The translations under genes were made by a program, and so were the position numbers. From Thermoguttaceae bacterium (GTDB taxonomy: Bacteria > Planctomycetota > Planctomycetia > Pirellulales > Thermoguttaceae): a stretch of 64,000 bases of DNA. Below, piece by piece: positions 18,283 to 26,856 of the stretch. Within the stretch, counting starts at the first letter, position 1; every line of letters begins with the position of its first letter. The notes beneath the pieces are model-generated. The model was not told the origin of the DNA. It saw only the letters and a list, made by a program, of their open reading frames with translations, and did no database searches. The DNA lies in NCBI GenBank assembly GCA_017407125.1, contig JAFQXE010000033.1:24514-88513 (forward strand), in the 5' to 3' direction.

Positions 18283-19596
18283 TTACGATTGCAGCTTGGA
18301 TCTTCGGAAGAATTCTTCAAGCGCATTTTTGCACAGATGCGCTTCAAACTCGTTATTAAAACGCAGCAAGAGAGAGCGTTTGGGGAGTCCTTTCGGTTGA
18401 ATTGTTATAGTTAAATTCGTTTTGATGGCGTATGAAAGCAGTATAACTGGCGATATGCGGAAAGTTATATTGCTGACGCCATCCCACGGAATCGTATCCG
18501 GCTTCATCTTGTTACATTGAATGCCTTTTTCATTTGCCGTTATTTGAAGCGGGGAAACTTCCTGCCGTATCATGAAAATAGCCGATATAATTGTCGATGC
18601 GACCATTACGGCGGCAAATAGAGACATCGCAAAATTCCCGTAAATAATGAGCAGAACGAATATAGCAATCGCGGGGACAATCATGATTAATATCGGAATT
18701 TGAATACATCCTAACGAAACGTTTTGATGATGATAATCAGGAAGAGACTGCAAATGGGGATAAGACTTGTTCTCGTCCAGAGAAGTCTGAAAAACCTGTA
18801 ATGGGATTTCCTCATCATCTGAGTTATTGTCTGCATTTTCAATTGACGCGGTGGAGAAATCAGAAGTCTCTGAGACGGATTCGACTTGGGAAACCTCTGT
18901 CAGTTTATTATTTGAAGATGACCGCATCCGCTTTGCCAGATCAGGATCAGTCGAAGCTTTGAAAAACTCGTAACGGATTATGCCGATTACATCTATAAGC
19001 AACGGTATGAAAGCAGAAAATATCAAAAGAATGGATGCTATGATAAAAATTGGACTGCAAAATCCTATGTAAGACAAAGCATATGAACCGTAAAAACAGG
19101 AAATCAAGAAAAGTATTTTTATAAGGAAAACAGTACCGTTGGGTGGACTTACGTATTCATTCGCTAAGCCGCATCGGGGACAAACAGGATTGATATTTGA
19201 GTTTGGATCAAGCACAAACTTCTGACCGCATTTGCAGTGCACCAATTCGAAAAGATTTTTGAAATTATTTCCCGTAAGCATGAGTTTTTTGGGAACATAG
19301 GCTGATTTTAAATCGCTGCTGAACGCAGAATTGCCAATTTTTCTTACGCTATCAGGAATCAGAATGCTTATTAAAGACGAACAGCCCGAAAAAGCCAAAT
19401 CGCCAATCTCGGTAACGCTGTCGGGAATACTCACATACGTCAAGAAAGTACAGTCCTTGAAGGCGCTGTCGCCAATTATCGTTACTGGATTTCCGTCAAT
19501 TTCAGATGGAATATCCACCTCCGCCTGATAGCCGATGTACTTTAGGATGGTAACGCTATCGTTGTTGATTTCGTATTCAAACAGTTCGTTATTCAT
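18283..19596 (-). CDS. BspA-type leucine-rich repeat protein with zinc ribbon and membrane segments
   Basis: A 437-residue mosaic. The N-terminus has three LRR_5/BspA-like repeats (about 20-100: IGDSAFKDCTFLTYVSIPDS, then IGDLAFSGCSSLISILIPDS). A zinc ribbon follows with CKCG and CPRCG pairs about 20 residues apart (about 136-160). Two membrane helices come next (about 172-215), then a linker rich in Ser/Asn/Asp, two more helices (about 295-340), and a C-terminal domain with strands like a membrane-bound PH domain (WDGVSNITFRIS). BspA-type repeats are common in host-associated bacteria. There is no signal peptide, so the LRR part should be cytoplasmic, which is unusual. Confidence 0.65.
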   Translation of the reverse strand: MNNELFEYEINNDSVTILKYIGYQAEVDIPSEIDGNPVTIIGDSAFKDCTFLTYVSIPDSVTEIGDLAFSGCSSLISILIPDSVRKIGNSAFSSDLKSAYVPKKLMLTGNNFKNLFELVHCKCGQKFVLDPNSNINPVCPRCGLANEYVSPPNGTVFLIKILFLISCFYGSYALSYIGFCSPIFIIASILLIFSAFIPLLIDVIGIIRYEFFKASTDPDLAKRMRSSSNNKLTEVSQVESVSETSDFSTASIENADNNSDDEEIPLQVFQTSLDENKSYPHLQSLPDYHHQNVSLGCIQIPILIMIVPAIAIFVLLIIYGNFAMSLFAAVMVASTIISAIFMIRQEVSPLQITANEKGIQCNKMKPDTIPWDGVSNITFRISPVILLSYAIKTNLTITIQPKGLPKRSLLLRFNNEFEAHLCKNALEEFFRRSKLQS

Positions 19597-19661
19597 TTAA
19601 TTCTCTCGGGTTTATGAGTATTTAATTTTTTTGCGTGTATTCCTGCTTGCACAGGGAGAAT

Positions 19662-20411
19662 TTATTTGTGAATTACATCCGCCAGAGCCTTTACCTTTTC
19701 GGGGTCAAAACGGTAGAAATCCTCGCCTTTGCCATCGTTCATGCAAATGCCGGTTGAAACCAGAAACGCATTTACAAAGGGAAGATAATGTTCAACGTTT
19801 TGCAGCGTGATGCCGCTGGCAATGCCGAGCGGGAAGTCGCCCAGAGCGTCTTTCATCAATTGGATTTTATTCAAATCCGCTTCCTGACCCGTTCCCGGTC
19901 CGGAAGTTACGACAACGTCCATATATTTGGAGGCGATTCTGGCGACTGTCGGCAAATCCTTTTCTTCAACAGGACGTTGATATTTGAACGCCGTTCCCCC
20001 AAAATAAATCCCTGACCAAGTCATTGCCTCCCGTTCTTTCGCCAAACGCATGGCTCCTTGATTCGGATCGTCTTCAGCCAGACTTTCATCTACCATGGCG
20101 TCGTCCACCCATAAGCCGTCAAAATGATACGGCGGTTCAAGCGCGTTTACAAAATCCTGAGCGTCAAAAGGAACCATGGACAGAAAATTGACTCCGATCC
20201 AGAGCTTTGGATAGCTTTGTCGAATTGCCATGGCAATATACGGCAGACGATGGTCAGAACTGCGCCCGTGATTGATCAAAAACACGCCTTGCGCGCCGGA
20301 TTCTACCGCAATTTCAGCGTTACTCATCGCCAATTCCTGAGTATCAATATGAATTACCGGGAAAAAGGCGCGAGCGCCAAAATAATCTGTAAACTTCGAT
20401 GAACAGTTCAT
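19662..20411 (-). CDS. BtpA/SgcQ-like TIM-barrel protein
   Basis: This 249-residue protein has the alternating strands of a beta/alpha barrel: FFPVIHI at the start, AQGVFLINHG, LWIGVNFLS, FDGLWVDDA, WSGIYFGGTAFKYQ, DVVVTSGPGTGQ and LGIASGIT near the end. The order resembles the BtpA family (photosystem I biogenesis protein in cyanobacteria, SgcQ in enterobacteria), whose general function is unclear. The gene follows gapA on the same strand, but an intrinsic terminator lies between them. Confidence 0.5.
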   Translation of the reverse strand: MNCSSKFTDYFGARAFFPVIHIDTQELAMSNAEIAVESGAQGVFLINHGRSSDHRLPYIAMAIRQSYPKLWIGVNFLSMVPFDAQDFVNALEPPYHFDGLWVDDAMVDESLAEDDPNQGAMRLAKEREAMTWSGIYFGGTAFKYQRPVEEKDLPTVARIASKYMDVVVTSGPGTGQEADLNKIQLMKDALGDFPLGIASGITLQNVEHYLPFVNAFLVSTGICMNDGKGEDFYRFDPEKVKALADVIHK

Positions 20412-20443
20412 TTAATAGTCCAAAAAGAATTAACGACAGGATA

Positions 20444-20489
20444 TATAAAAAAAGCAAAAAGCAGACGTCTGTTGCAATCTGCTTTTTGC
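20444..20489 (-). terminator. Intrinsic terminator of the GAPDH gene
   Basis: A perfect 12-base stem (GCAAAAAGCAGA at 20454-20465 with TCTGCTTTTTGC at 20478-20489) and a 12-base loop. On the minus strand it is followed by a run of T. It lies 31 bases beyond the gapA stop. Confidence 0.85.
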
Positions 20490-20520
20490 TTGCACGTGAA
20501 CGTTAGTTCAAAACGCTAAC

Positions 20521-21531
20521 TTAGAGGTTGGCGAGCTTTTCGATCAGGTCGGCAGCGCGATTGCTGTAGCCCCATTCGTTGTCGTACCAGGACAGGCACT
20601 TGAGCATGGTGTCGCCCATGACCATTGTCCACGGACCGGCGAAAATGCTGGAGTGGGGATCGTCGACGATGTCCTGCAGAACGATTGGGTCTTCGGTGTA
20701 ATCGAGAATGCCTTTCATGGATCCTTCAGCAGCGGCTTTCATGGCGGCGTTGACGGCTTCCTTGGTTACCGGCTTGGCGGTTTCGACAACGAGGTCAACA
20801 ATGGATCCGGTCGGGGTGGGGACGCGGATGGAGATACCGGTCAGTTTGCCCTGAAGTTCCGGAATGACCAGACCGACAGCTTTGGCGGCGCCGGTGGAGG
20901 TCGGGATCATGTTCATGGCAGCAGCGCGAGCGCGATAGGGATCCTTGTGCGGCAGGTCCAGAACACGCTGGTCGTTGGTGAAGGAGTGAACCGTTGTCAT
21001 CAAACCGCGGACAATGCCGAAGTTGTCGTTGATGACCTTGGCAAACGGAGCCAAGCAGTTGGTTGTGCAGGAAGCGTTGGAAACGTATTTCATGTCAGCG
21101 GTGAGCTGATCGTCGTTAACGCCCAAAACGCAGGTGAAGTCGGGATCGGTAGCCGGAGCGGAGATGACGACCTTCTTGCAGCCTTTGTGGCTGTCGAAGC
21201 CGGGTTTGCCGTCAGCGGCGCGCTTCGTGAACAGACCGGTGGATTCCAGAACAACGTCAACTCCGAGGTCGCCCCACGGAAGATTGCCCGGATCGCGTTC
21301 TTCGAAAACCTTAATCAACTTGCCATCGACAACCAGTCCTTCTTCGGTAGCAGTAACCGTGCCATTGAAACGGCCGTGAACGCTGTCATATTTCAGCAGC
21401 GTCGCCAGCATGTCATTGCTGGTCAAGTCGTTAATTGCAACGACGTCAAAAACTTCGGGCTTGGCAGCCATGCAACGGAAAACCAAACGGCCGATACGAC
21501 CAAAACCATTAATACCAACGCGAATCGCCAC
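20521..21531 (-). CDS. gap: Glyceraldehyde-3-phosphate dehydrogenase, type I
   Basis: This 336-residue enzyme oxidises glyceraldehyde 3-phosphate to 1,3-bisphosphoglycerate in glycolysis. It shows the Rossmann start INGFGRIGR (8-16), AINDL with Asp35 (favouring NAD over NADP), the catalytic centre SNASCTTNC with Cys155, and the C-terminal [11 protein letters not shown]. Length is normal. A GGAGAG ribosome-binding site lies 8 bases before the ATG. It is monocistronic: a promoter is seen upstream and a strong hairpin terminator downstream. Codon choice is regular, as expected of a highly expressed gene. Confidence 0.97.
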   Translation of the reverse strand: MAIRVGINGFGRIGRLVFRCMAAKPEVFDVVAINDLTSNDMLATLLKYDSVHGRFNGTVTATEEGLVVDGKLIKVFEERDPGNLPWGDLGVDVVLESTGLFTKRAADGKPGFDSHKGCKKVVISAPATDPDFTCVLGVNDDQLTADMKYVSNASCTTNCLAPFAKVINDNFGIVRGLMTTVHSFTNDQRVLDLPHKDPYRARAAAMNMIPTSTGAAKAVGLVIPELQGKLTGISIRVPTPTGSIVDLVVETAKPVTKEAVNAAMKAAAEGSMKGILDYTEDPIVLQDIVDDPHSSIFAGPWTMVMGDTMLKCLSWYDNEWGYSNRAADLIEKLANL

Positions 21532-21629
21532 TGTATCTCTCCTTTAATTAATAGGAACTACAAAAAATGCTTTTTGCGATTAATCCGCCCGGGAAACCCC
21601 TGTTTCCCTCCAGACGTTTATTAATCAGT

Positions 21630-21657
21630 ATTATAATATCGATTAATGATTCTGCAA
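21630..21657 (-). promoter_or_regulatory. Predicted sigma-70-type promoter of the GAPDH gene
   Basis: On the minus strand TTGCAG (21657-21652), 16 bases, then TATAAT (21635-21630). It lies about 100 bases before the gene start. Confidence 0.6.
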
Positions 21658-21854
21658 GGGGGGAGGGGGAAATAGGATAGAAATAATTTAGAAGAGATAA
21701 ATTTTATCTAAATTGAGAAGTTTTTTTTGAAAAATTTTAAAAAAATTTTGTTAGTAGCTCTGGTAAAGTATGGATTTTTACTATAAAATAGATATAATCA
21801 AATATTGCATATTGAGAGATATAACCATTTTACCCTTTATGGAGTTGTGTAACC
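21658..21854. other. AT-rich divergent intergenic region
   Basis: The rest of the 323-base gap between gap and the next plus-strand gene. It contains a G-run (about 21656-21671), long A/T tracts and TATAAT at 21794-21799, which could serve the downstream gene although no matching -35 box is seen. Confidence 0.4.
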
Positions 21855-22421
21855 ATGTCAAAACGTCTTCAGATTATTGCCTTGTTCTGCATTGGCATTG
21901 CATCAGGTTTTTTTGCCGCTTACTACAGTTTCGACTGCCGTGAGACGATGGCGTCCGGCGGCGCTGACAGATCCGGCGAATACATTATTACGTCCGGAAT
22001 GCTGGAAGGGGGCGCAGGCGCAACCTATTTTCTGGATTGTTCAACTGGCCAGTTGATCGCAACGGTTCCCGCATGCCGCGGTCAGGGCGGTTTTTCGGGC
22101 ATTTACAAAGCAGACGTTACCAAAGCTCTCAGAACGTTCACTTCTCAAAACCAGAAAGACGTTTTTGGTCAGCCGGTTGAAATGCCGTCCAAACCCAGTT
22201 ATGTTATGACGACAACTCCGTTCCATTACTTGGGTAAACTCAATCAAATTTCCTGGCCGGCGGAAGGCGTTTCAATCGTTGAAACCCAGACAGGAATTCA
22301 ATTCTTGTTTGTCGTTCCGTTTAATGCAACGAAGTACAAGCAGGGAACTATGGAACAGGTCGAAATGAGATTATTCACCGCCAAACAGATTAACCCGGTT
22401 ATGAAGCGTAAACAACTTTAA
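21855..22421 (+). CDS. Exported or membrane-anchored protein of unknown function
   Basis: This 188-residue protein has an N-terminal signal anchor (IIALFCIGIASGFFAAYYS, about 7-25). The rest is a beta-rich domain with short strands (ATYFLDCSTGQLIATVPAC) resembling small planctomycete proteins that show data derived from reporter-like beta strands, but I cannot name a family. The stop is followed after only a few bases by a heptamer array. Confidence 0.6.
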   Translation: MSKRLQIIALFCIGIASGFFAAYYSFDCRETMASGGADRSGEYIITSGMLEGGAGATYFLDCSTGQLIATVPACRGQGGFSGIYKADVTKALRTFTSQNQKDVFGQPVEMPSKPSYVMTTTPFHYLGKLNQISWPAEGVSIVETQTGIQFLFVVPFNATKYKQGTMEQVEMRLFTAKQINPVMKRKQL

Positions 22422-22424
22422 TTC

Positions 22425-22455
22425 TGAATTAGCAATTAGCAATTACGCAAGCGCT
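22425..22455. repeat. GCAATTA heptamer array with ACGCAAGCG tail
   Basis: AATTAGC-type 7-base units (three) start 4 bases after the stop codon at 22421 and run into ACGCAAGCGCT. The same tail follows a different heptamer at 37.75 kb. Confidence 0.8.
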
Positions 22456-22558
22456 GTTCAAAGATAATTCCGTATTCCGAATTTAAGAACTACAGCCTCT
22501 TGTCTGAAAATTTTTCTTAGGGGGGGGCTTGTCCTGCACGTAAACTTATTAGAATATA

Positions 22559-22632
22559 GAGTTACGAATTAGGAATTTGCAATTATCAATTACGCAAGAG
22601 TCTCAATAATTGATAATTGCTAATTGCTTCCC
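22559..22632. repeat. Inverted GCAATTA-type heptamer repeats
   Basis: Left copies (AATTAGGAATTTGCAATTATC, shown in part) face right copies (GATAATTGCTAATTGC). GCAATTATCAATTA and TAATTGATAATTGC form a perfect 14-base inverted repeat around an ACGCAAGAG tail. It occupies the leader of the URO-D-like gene. Confidence 0.75.
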
Positions 22633-22693
22633 GCCCCCTGCCTGTGTATTTACAAGGGACGATTGCAGATTCAATCGTCCTGTTTTATTCGAC

Positions 22694-23845
22694 ATGGATA
22701 CGTCAGATAGCTCAACAGAAATACAAACTGATTTTATACCTTATTTCTACCCCAGCGGCAAATTGCCGATGACGGGTAGAAATCGGGTAATTACTACTAT
22801 TTTTAACGAAACTCCAGATCGTTTGCCTCGTTCATTTACAGCGGATCCAACCATTCAGAAAGAAAAGTGGGATATACTGGAACGTTTGTATCAGCGTTAT
22901 CCTTCTGATATACTGATAATTGACGGCCGCAATCTGGAACAGGGATATTGTAATCAGGTTTCGGAACCGATTGATTTGTCCGAAAATAATTTTGCTCAAA
23001 CAATGGAACTGTTGTGCGATATTACGTCACAGTTCACTTTGGGCATTCTTCCTCTGTCTCCATGGCTGATGCTGCAGAGTTTGCTGGAAGACGACTCGAC
23101 AGAAGATTACGACGATTTACTGGTTCGTTTTGAGAAAACTCTTCAGCCGTGGATAAACAGCCCGTTAGACGGATTGTGCCTGTACGATCCGATTTCAAGT
23201 TATGAAAAAGGCTGGGATAAAGAAGCCGTCCGCAACTTTACGGATTTGACGCCGTTTTACAGACGTTTTATTCGCAAGGCGAGGGAAGCGGATAAGTTTG
23301 TCTTTATGGATTTTGGCGGTAAAGTTAAGGAAGCGATCCCAATGCTTCTTAAGTTGGAAGTAGACGTCATTTCCTGCGTTTTGGATACAGAGTTGGCAGT
23401 AGAATTATCCGATTTTACCGCCTCGTTTACGCCTCGTTCGGAAAATCCAAACGGACGTCGACTGACGTTTTGGGCGTCCTTGCCAAATTCGTTGGAAAAT
23501 CAGGCGAACTGGTTTGCTGATAAAAAAGCGGTTCAGGAGATTCTGACTGAACTCAATCAGTATAACAAGGGCGTCATTGCTCGGGGCAATTGGCGAGAAA
23601 ACCGGACATGGAATACTGCAACCCTGGCGTTACAGGCGTGGGAACAGGGAATCCCAGTTCCAAAACCTGCGCCAACAGAACAGAATTCAAAAGCTGTGAC
23701 AGAACAAACGGAGTCTGATTCCGCCAAATTGCAAAAGAACGCTTCAGAACCTGATCAAACTTCTTCAAATCAGGCTCAGACGGGGTCGAAAACGTCTGCT
23801 GACGAGCAAACGGATTCTCAAACCAATATGAAAGACGTCCAATGA
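22694..23845 (+). CDS. Uroporphyrinogen decarboxylase-like (URO-D superfamily) protein
   Basis: About 383 residues from the chosen start (MDTSDSS); the frame is open from 22610, but that part is heptamer-repeat sequence. The start of the domain (TGRNRVITTIFNETPDRLPR) matches the MtaA/URO-D pattern of an N-terminal helix followed by PDR.P. Later barrel strands include DILIIDGRN, LDGLCLYDP, KFVFMDFGGK and VDVISCVLD. The C-terminal 55 residues are a low-complexity Gln/Ser/Thr tail. It overlaps hemC by 4 bases (ATGA), so the two are translationally coupled and a tetrapyrrole role is plausible, but it is clearly divergent from HemE. Confidence 0.55.
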   Translation: MDTSDSSTEIQTDFIPYFYPSGKLPMTGRNRVITTIFNETPDRLPRSFTADPTIQKEKWDILERLYQRYPSDILIIDGRNLEQGYCNQVSEPIDLSENNFAQTMELLCDITSQFTLGILPLSPWLMLQSLLEDDSTEDYDDLLVRFEKTLQPWINSPLDGLCLYDPISSYEKGWDKEAVRNFTDLTPFYRRFIRKAREADKFVFMDFGGKVKEAIPMLLKLEVDVISCVLDTELAVELSDFTASFTPRSENPNGRRLTFWASLPNSLENQANWFADKKAVQEILTELNQYNKGVIARGNWRENRTWNTATLALQAWEQGIPVPKPAPTEQNSKAVTEQTESDSAKLQKNASEPDQTSSNQAQTGSKTSADEQTDSQTNMKDVQ

Positions 23846-24855
23846 GCGTAATACGTATTGCAACCCGGCAGAGCGCTTTGGCAAAATGGCAGGCTGATTG
23901 GACGGCTTCGCAGCTGGAGCGTTCAGGTTACGATGTCGAAATGGTTTATGTTACAACTCACGGAGACGTAAACCAGACTGGACCTATAGAATCCATAGGA
24001 ACTCAGGGCGTTTTTACCAAAGAGGTTCAAAGAGCTCTTTTAGACAATCGCGCTGACGTTGCGGTTCACAGCATGAAAGATTTGCCGACCATGCAGGCGC
24101 CGGGTCTTGTGTTGGCGGCTGTTCCGCCTCGCGCTCCTGTTGCGGACTGCCTGGTAAGTCCTTTTTATAAAAGTTTGGACGAGCTTCCGGACGATGCGGT
24201 TATCGGCACGGGTTCTCTTCGCCGAAAAGCGCAATTGTTGGCGATTAACCCCAAATGGAACGTTCAGCCCATTCGCGGCAACCTTCAAACGCGATTAAAC
24301 AAACTTTCCGGGGAGCGGACAATGTCCGCGAAAAATAATGATTCAAGTTATTTTGGGCGGGTAATACCCGCCCCCCGTAAACAGCCGTCCGCTCCTTTTG
24401 ACGCTATTATTTTAGCGGAAGCGGGGCTTCGCAGAATGGGATTTGACGACCAGATTGCTCAGGTAATTCCTTTAACGCAGCTTATGCCAGCCGCAGGACA
24501 GGGCGCATTGGCGTTGGAATGCCGCGCTGGCGACGAATCGACGTTGGCTGCCGTTGGACAGTTGAACTCGCCGGAAGTCTTCGCTTCTACGGTTGCAGAA
24601 CGAACTCTTTTGGCGGTTTTGGAAGCGGGCTGTCTGGCTCCGGTTGGATGTATGACTCGCGTTTTGTCACAAAAGAATTCTCAGGACGTTCAAATTGAAC
24701 TTACCGGGCGGGTTATCGCCGCGGACGGTTCTAGAGCGCTGGAACAGACAGACTGCGCGGACGCTCAAAACGCGGAAGAACTTGGCCGCCGCGTTGCTCA
24801 ACGGCTGTTAAATCTTGGGGCGGATAAGCTTATTGCGGAATCCAGAGAAAGATAG
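23842..24855 (+). CDS. hemC: Hydroxymethylbilane synthase (porphobilinogen deaminase)
   Basis: This 337-residue enzyme polymerises four porphobilinogens into hydroxymethylbilane. It shows IATRQSALAKWQA, HSMKDLPT, GTGSLRRKAQL, the QPIRGNLQTRL segment and the cofactor-cysteine loop EAGCLAPVG (family consensus GGCxxPxG). It is longer than usual because about 28 extra residues (SGERTMSAKNNDSSYFGRVI onward) interrupt the strand before DAIILAEAGLRRMG; their DNA is a palindrome-rich element (24311-24396). Being in frame, the enzyme is probably functional. It is coupled to the URO-D-like gene upstream and to the cation efflux gene 2 bases downstream. Confidence 0.93.
   Translation: MSVIRIATRQSALAKWQADWTASQLERSGYDVEMVYVTTHGDVNQTGPIESIGTQGVFTKEVQRALLDNRADVAVHSMKDLPTMQAPGLVLAAVPPRAPVADCLVSPFYKSLDELPDDAVIGTGSLRRKAQLLAINPKWNVQPIRGNLQTRLNKLSGERTMSAKNNDSSYFGRVIPAPRKQPSAPFDAIILAEAGLRRMGFDDQIAQVIPLTQLMPAAGQGALALECRAGDESTLAAVGQLNSPEVFASTVAERTLLAVLEAGCLAPVGCMTRVLSQKNSQDVQIELTGRVIAADGSRALEQTDCADAQNAEELGRRVAQRLLNLGADKLIAESRER
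24311..24396. repeat. In-frame palindromic insertion in hemC
   Basis: Nested hairpins: GCGGAC-aat-GTCCGC (24315-24329), GGGCGGGT-aat-ACCCGCCC (24355-24373), and outer arms GAGCGGAC (24313-24320) with GTCCGCTC (24387-24394). The surrounding HemC protein aligns with its family only if these ~84 bases (28 codons) are removed. Confidence 0.7.
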
Positions 24856-24857
24856 GC

Positions 24858-25790
24858 ATGACCATCGAAAACGATCCTGACGTTCAAGCCAATGCCGCAA
24901 TAATTCAACGCGTAACCTGGATTGGTTTCTTTTCGAACATTCTTTTGGCGATAACCAAATTTTTAGCAGGCGTGTTTGGACATTCTCAGGTTCTTATTGC
25001 CGACGCAGTTCACAGTATGTCCGATTTGGCGACGGACGTAGCCGTTCTTGTCGGGAGCCGATACTGGGATCAGCCGGCGGACAACGAGCATCAATACGGA
25101 CACGCAAAACTGGAAACGCTCATAACGCTGTTGATTGGCGCCGCGTTGGTCGTTGTCGGATTCGAGCTGATATCCAATGCGATTATGAGCCTTTACGATA
25201 TGATTTTTGGCGCTCATGAAACCGCTGCGATTCCCAACGGCTGGGCGTTATCCGCAGCGATTTTTTCCATTCTTCTCAAAGAATGGCTTTTTCATATTAC
25301 CGCCGCGGCTGGAAAGAAAGCTCATTCGACAGCCACAGTCGCTAACGCCTGGCATCATCGTTCAGACGCGTTAAGTTCCATTCCTGCCGCTCTTGCCGTA
25401 GGAGCGACTTTGGTTTTAGGAGAAAAATTCGCGTTTCTTGATCCGATTGGAACAATTGTCGTCGGTTTGATGATTTTTTACACCGCGTTTTTGATTATCC
25501 GTCCCACGTTTAACAGTTTGCTCGACGCGTCTGGCGGAGTGGATTTGACGAACAGGATAAATGACGAAGTTCTTTCCATTAAAGGCGTTCAGGGCGTTCA
25601 TAAAACCCGAACGCGGCCTTTGGGAGCGTCTCTTTACGGCGTAGATTTACACGTTCAGGTCGATCCCAACATGAACGTTCGGGACGCGCATTATCTTTCT
25701 CACCAGATTCAGGACGAATTAAGAAGCAAATTCGCTGAAATTGTCGATACAACTGTTCACGTAGAACCGGGAGAAGAAACAAAAAGCTAA
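24858..25790 (+). CDS. Cation diffusion facilitator family transporter
   Basis: This 310-residue protein exports divalent metal ions by proton antiport. Six membrane helices are visible. The metal site of helix 2 is ADAVHSMSDLATD (Asp49, His52, Asp56), HQYGHAKLE is at 78-86, and the helix-5 motif AWHHRSDALSS lies near residue 165. The C-terminal cytoplasmic domain (about 215-300) has the paired strands and the HVQVDPNM motif of the family. It starts 2 bases after the hemC stop, so it is in the same operon. Metal specificity cannot be read. Confidence 0.9.
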   Translation: MTIENDPDVQANAAIIQRVTWIGFFSNILLAITKFLAGVFGHSQVLIADAVHSMSDLATDVAVLVGSRYWDQPADNEHQYGHAKLETLITLLIGAALVVVGFELISNAIMSLYDMIFGAHETAAIPNGWALSAAIFSILLKEWLFHITAAAGKKAHSTATVANAWHHRSDALSSIPAALAVGATLVLGEKFAFLDPIGTIVVGLMIFYTAFLIIRPTFNSLLDASGGVDLTNRINDEVLSIKGVQGVHKTRTRPLGASLYGVDLHVQVDPNMNVRDAHYLSHQIQDELRSKFAEIVDTTVHVEPGEETKS

Positions 25791-25844
25791 AATTGCCCTT
25801 GCATTAATCGGTAAAATATTATAGAATAACACATCGATTTTGTT

Positions 25845-25872
25845 TTGACGATAGGGAAACGTTCTCTATTAT
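25845..25872 (+). promoter_or_regulatory. Predicted promoter of lpxA
   Basis: TTGACG (25845-25850), 16 bases, TATTAT (25867-25872). A second possible pair is TTGCAT (25799-25804) and TAGAAT (25822-25827). This separates lpxA from the hemC operon. Confidence 0.55.
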
Positions 25873-25925
25873 TAAGGAGTATTCAACAAAATCACTTTTA
25901 CATCATTCGGCGAAAGGAATCGTCC

Positions 25926-26768
25926 GTGAGCATTCATCCAACAGCAATCGTAGACCCTTCTGCAAAGATTGCGGAAGACGTTATTATTGGACCATTTTGT
26001 ATTATCGAATCCGATACGGTTATTGAATCCGGCTGCGAAATTGCCGCTCGCGTTTCCATCAAAAGCGGCGTGTACATGGGAGCGAACTGCAAAGTTTTTG
26101 AAAATGCAGTAATCGGCGGCTTGGGACAGCATGTCTGTCCTCCGGGCCCTCCTGGAAAGGTTCGCATCGGCTCTAACAATACATTCCGGGAATTCTGTAC
26201 AGTTCATCGCTCCATTAAAGAAGACGGCTTTACAGTTATTGGCGATGGCAACTATTTTATGGCGAACGCGCATATCGCTCACGATTGCGTTATCGGGAAC
26301 AATAATATTGTAGCCAACAACGTCATGTTTGGCGGACACGTTCATGTTGGAGATCGCGCTTTTGTTTCCGGGGGCGTTGCCGTTCATCAGTTTTGTTCGA
26401 TTGGGTCTTATGCGATGGTTGGCGGACAGTCCCACATCACAAAAGACGTCCCTCCGTTTGTTATGGTAGACGGTTTAACGTCTCGCGTTGTCGGGATCAA
26501 CCGGGTAGGTCTTCGTCGAAGCGGTTTTACATCCGCTCAGATTTCCCGTTTTAAAGACGCTTACAAAGTTGTTTATCGTCAGGGATTGCCTTGGAAAGAC
26601 GTTTTGGAAACTCTTAAAACCCAATTCAACGAGGGGGAAGAGGCGCTTCTTTACAAGCTGTTGTCTGTCAGTTCAAGAGGCATCGTTCAGGCTCGAACTC
26701 AGCCATCTTTGAAAATCAATCGAGATGACATGGATGAAGGCGAAACTGGCGACAGCGTAGCTGCATAA
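25926..26768 (+). CDS. lpxA: Acyl-ACP--UDP-N-acetylglucosamine O-acyltransferase
   Basis: This ~280-residue protein performs the first step of lipid A synthesis. It begins with the hexapeptide left-handed helix (IHPTAIVDPSAKIAEDVIIG, then repeated [LIV]-G-xxxx units), contains the region GSNNTFREFCTVHR and NYFMANAHIAHDCVIG with the catalytic-type His, and ends with the helical C-terminus (SGFTSAQISRFKDAYKVVY). The start is taken as GTG 25926, with AAAGGA 8 bases upstream, because the protein then begins at the usual first residue SIHPTA. The longer frame from 25845 overlaps the promoter. Confidence 0.9.
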   Translation: MSIHPTAIVDPSAKIAEDVIIGPFCIIESDTVIESGCEIAARVSIKSGVYMGANCKVFENAVIGGLGQHVCPPGPPGKVRIGSNNTFREFCTVHRSIKEDGFTVIGDGNYFMANAHIAHDCVIGNNNIVANNVMFGGHVHVGDRAFVSGGVAVHQFCSIGSYAMVGGQSHITKDVPPFVMVDGLTSRVVGINRVGLRRSGFTSAQISRFKDAYKVVYRQGLPWKDVLETLKTQFNEGEEALLYKLLSVSSRGIVQARTQPSLKINRDDMDEGETGDSVAA

Positions 26769-26788
26769 ACAGAGTTTAAGAAGTCCAG

Positions 26789-26823
26789 AAAACCGGGAAG
26801 ACGTTTAACGTTTTTCCGGTTTT
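26789..26823 (+). terminator. Hairpin downstream of lpxA
   Basis: AAAACCGG (26789-26796) pairs with CCGGTTTT (26816-26823), with further pairing inside. The final T run gives an intrinsic-terminator shape. The exporter gene starts 33 bases later. Confidence 0.55.
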
Positions 26824-26856
26824 ATAACGTTATTCTAATACAGAAAAGTCCTCCCT

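Noticed and set aside
20653..21624. 323-codon plus-strand frame antisense to GAPDH
   Set aside because: A shadow caused by the biased codon use of gap; Gly/Asn/Asp-rich without motifs.
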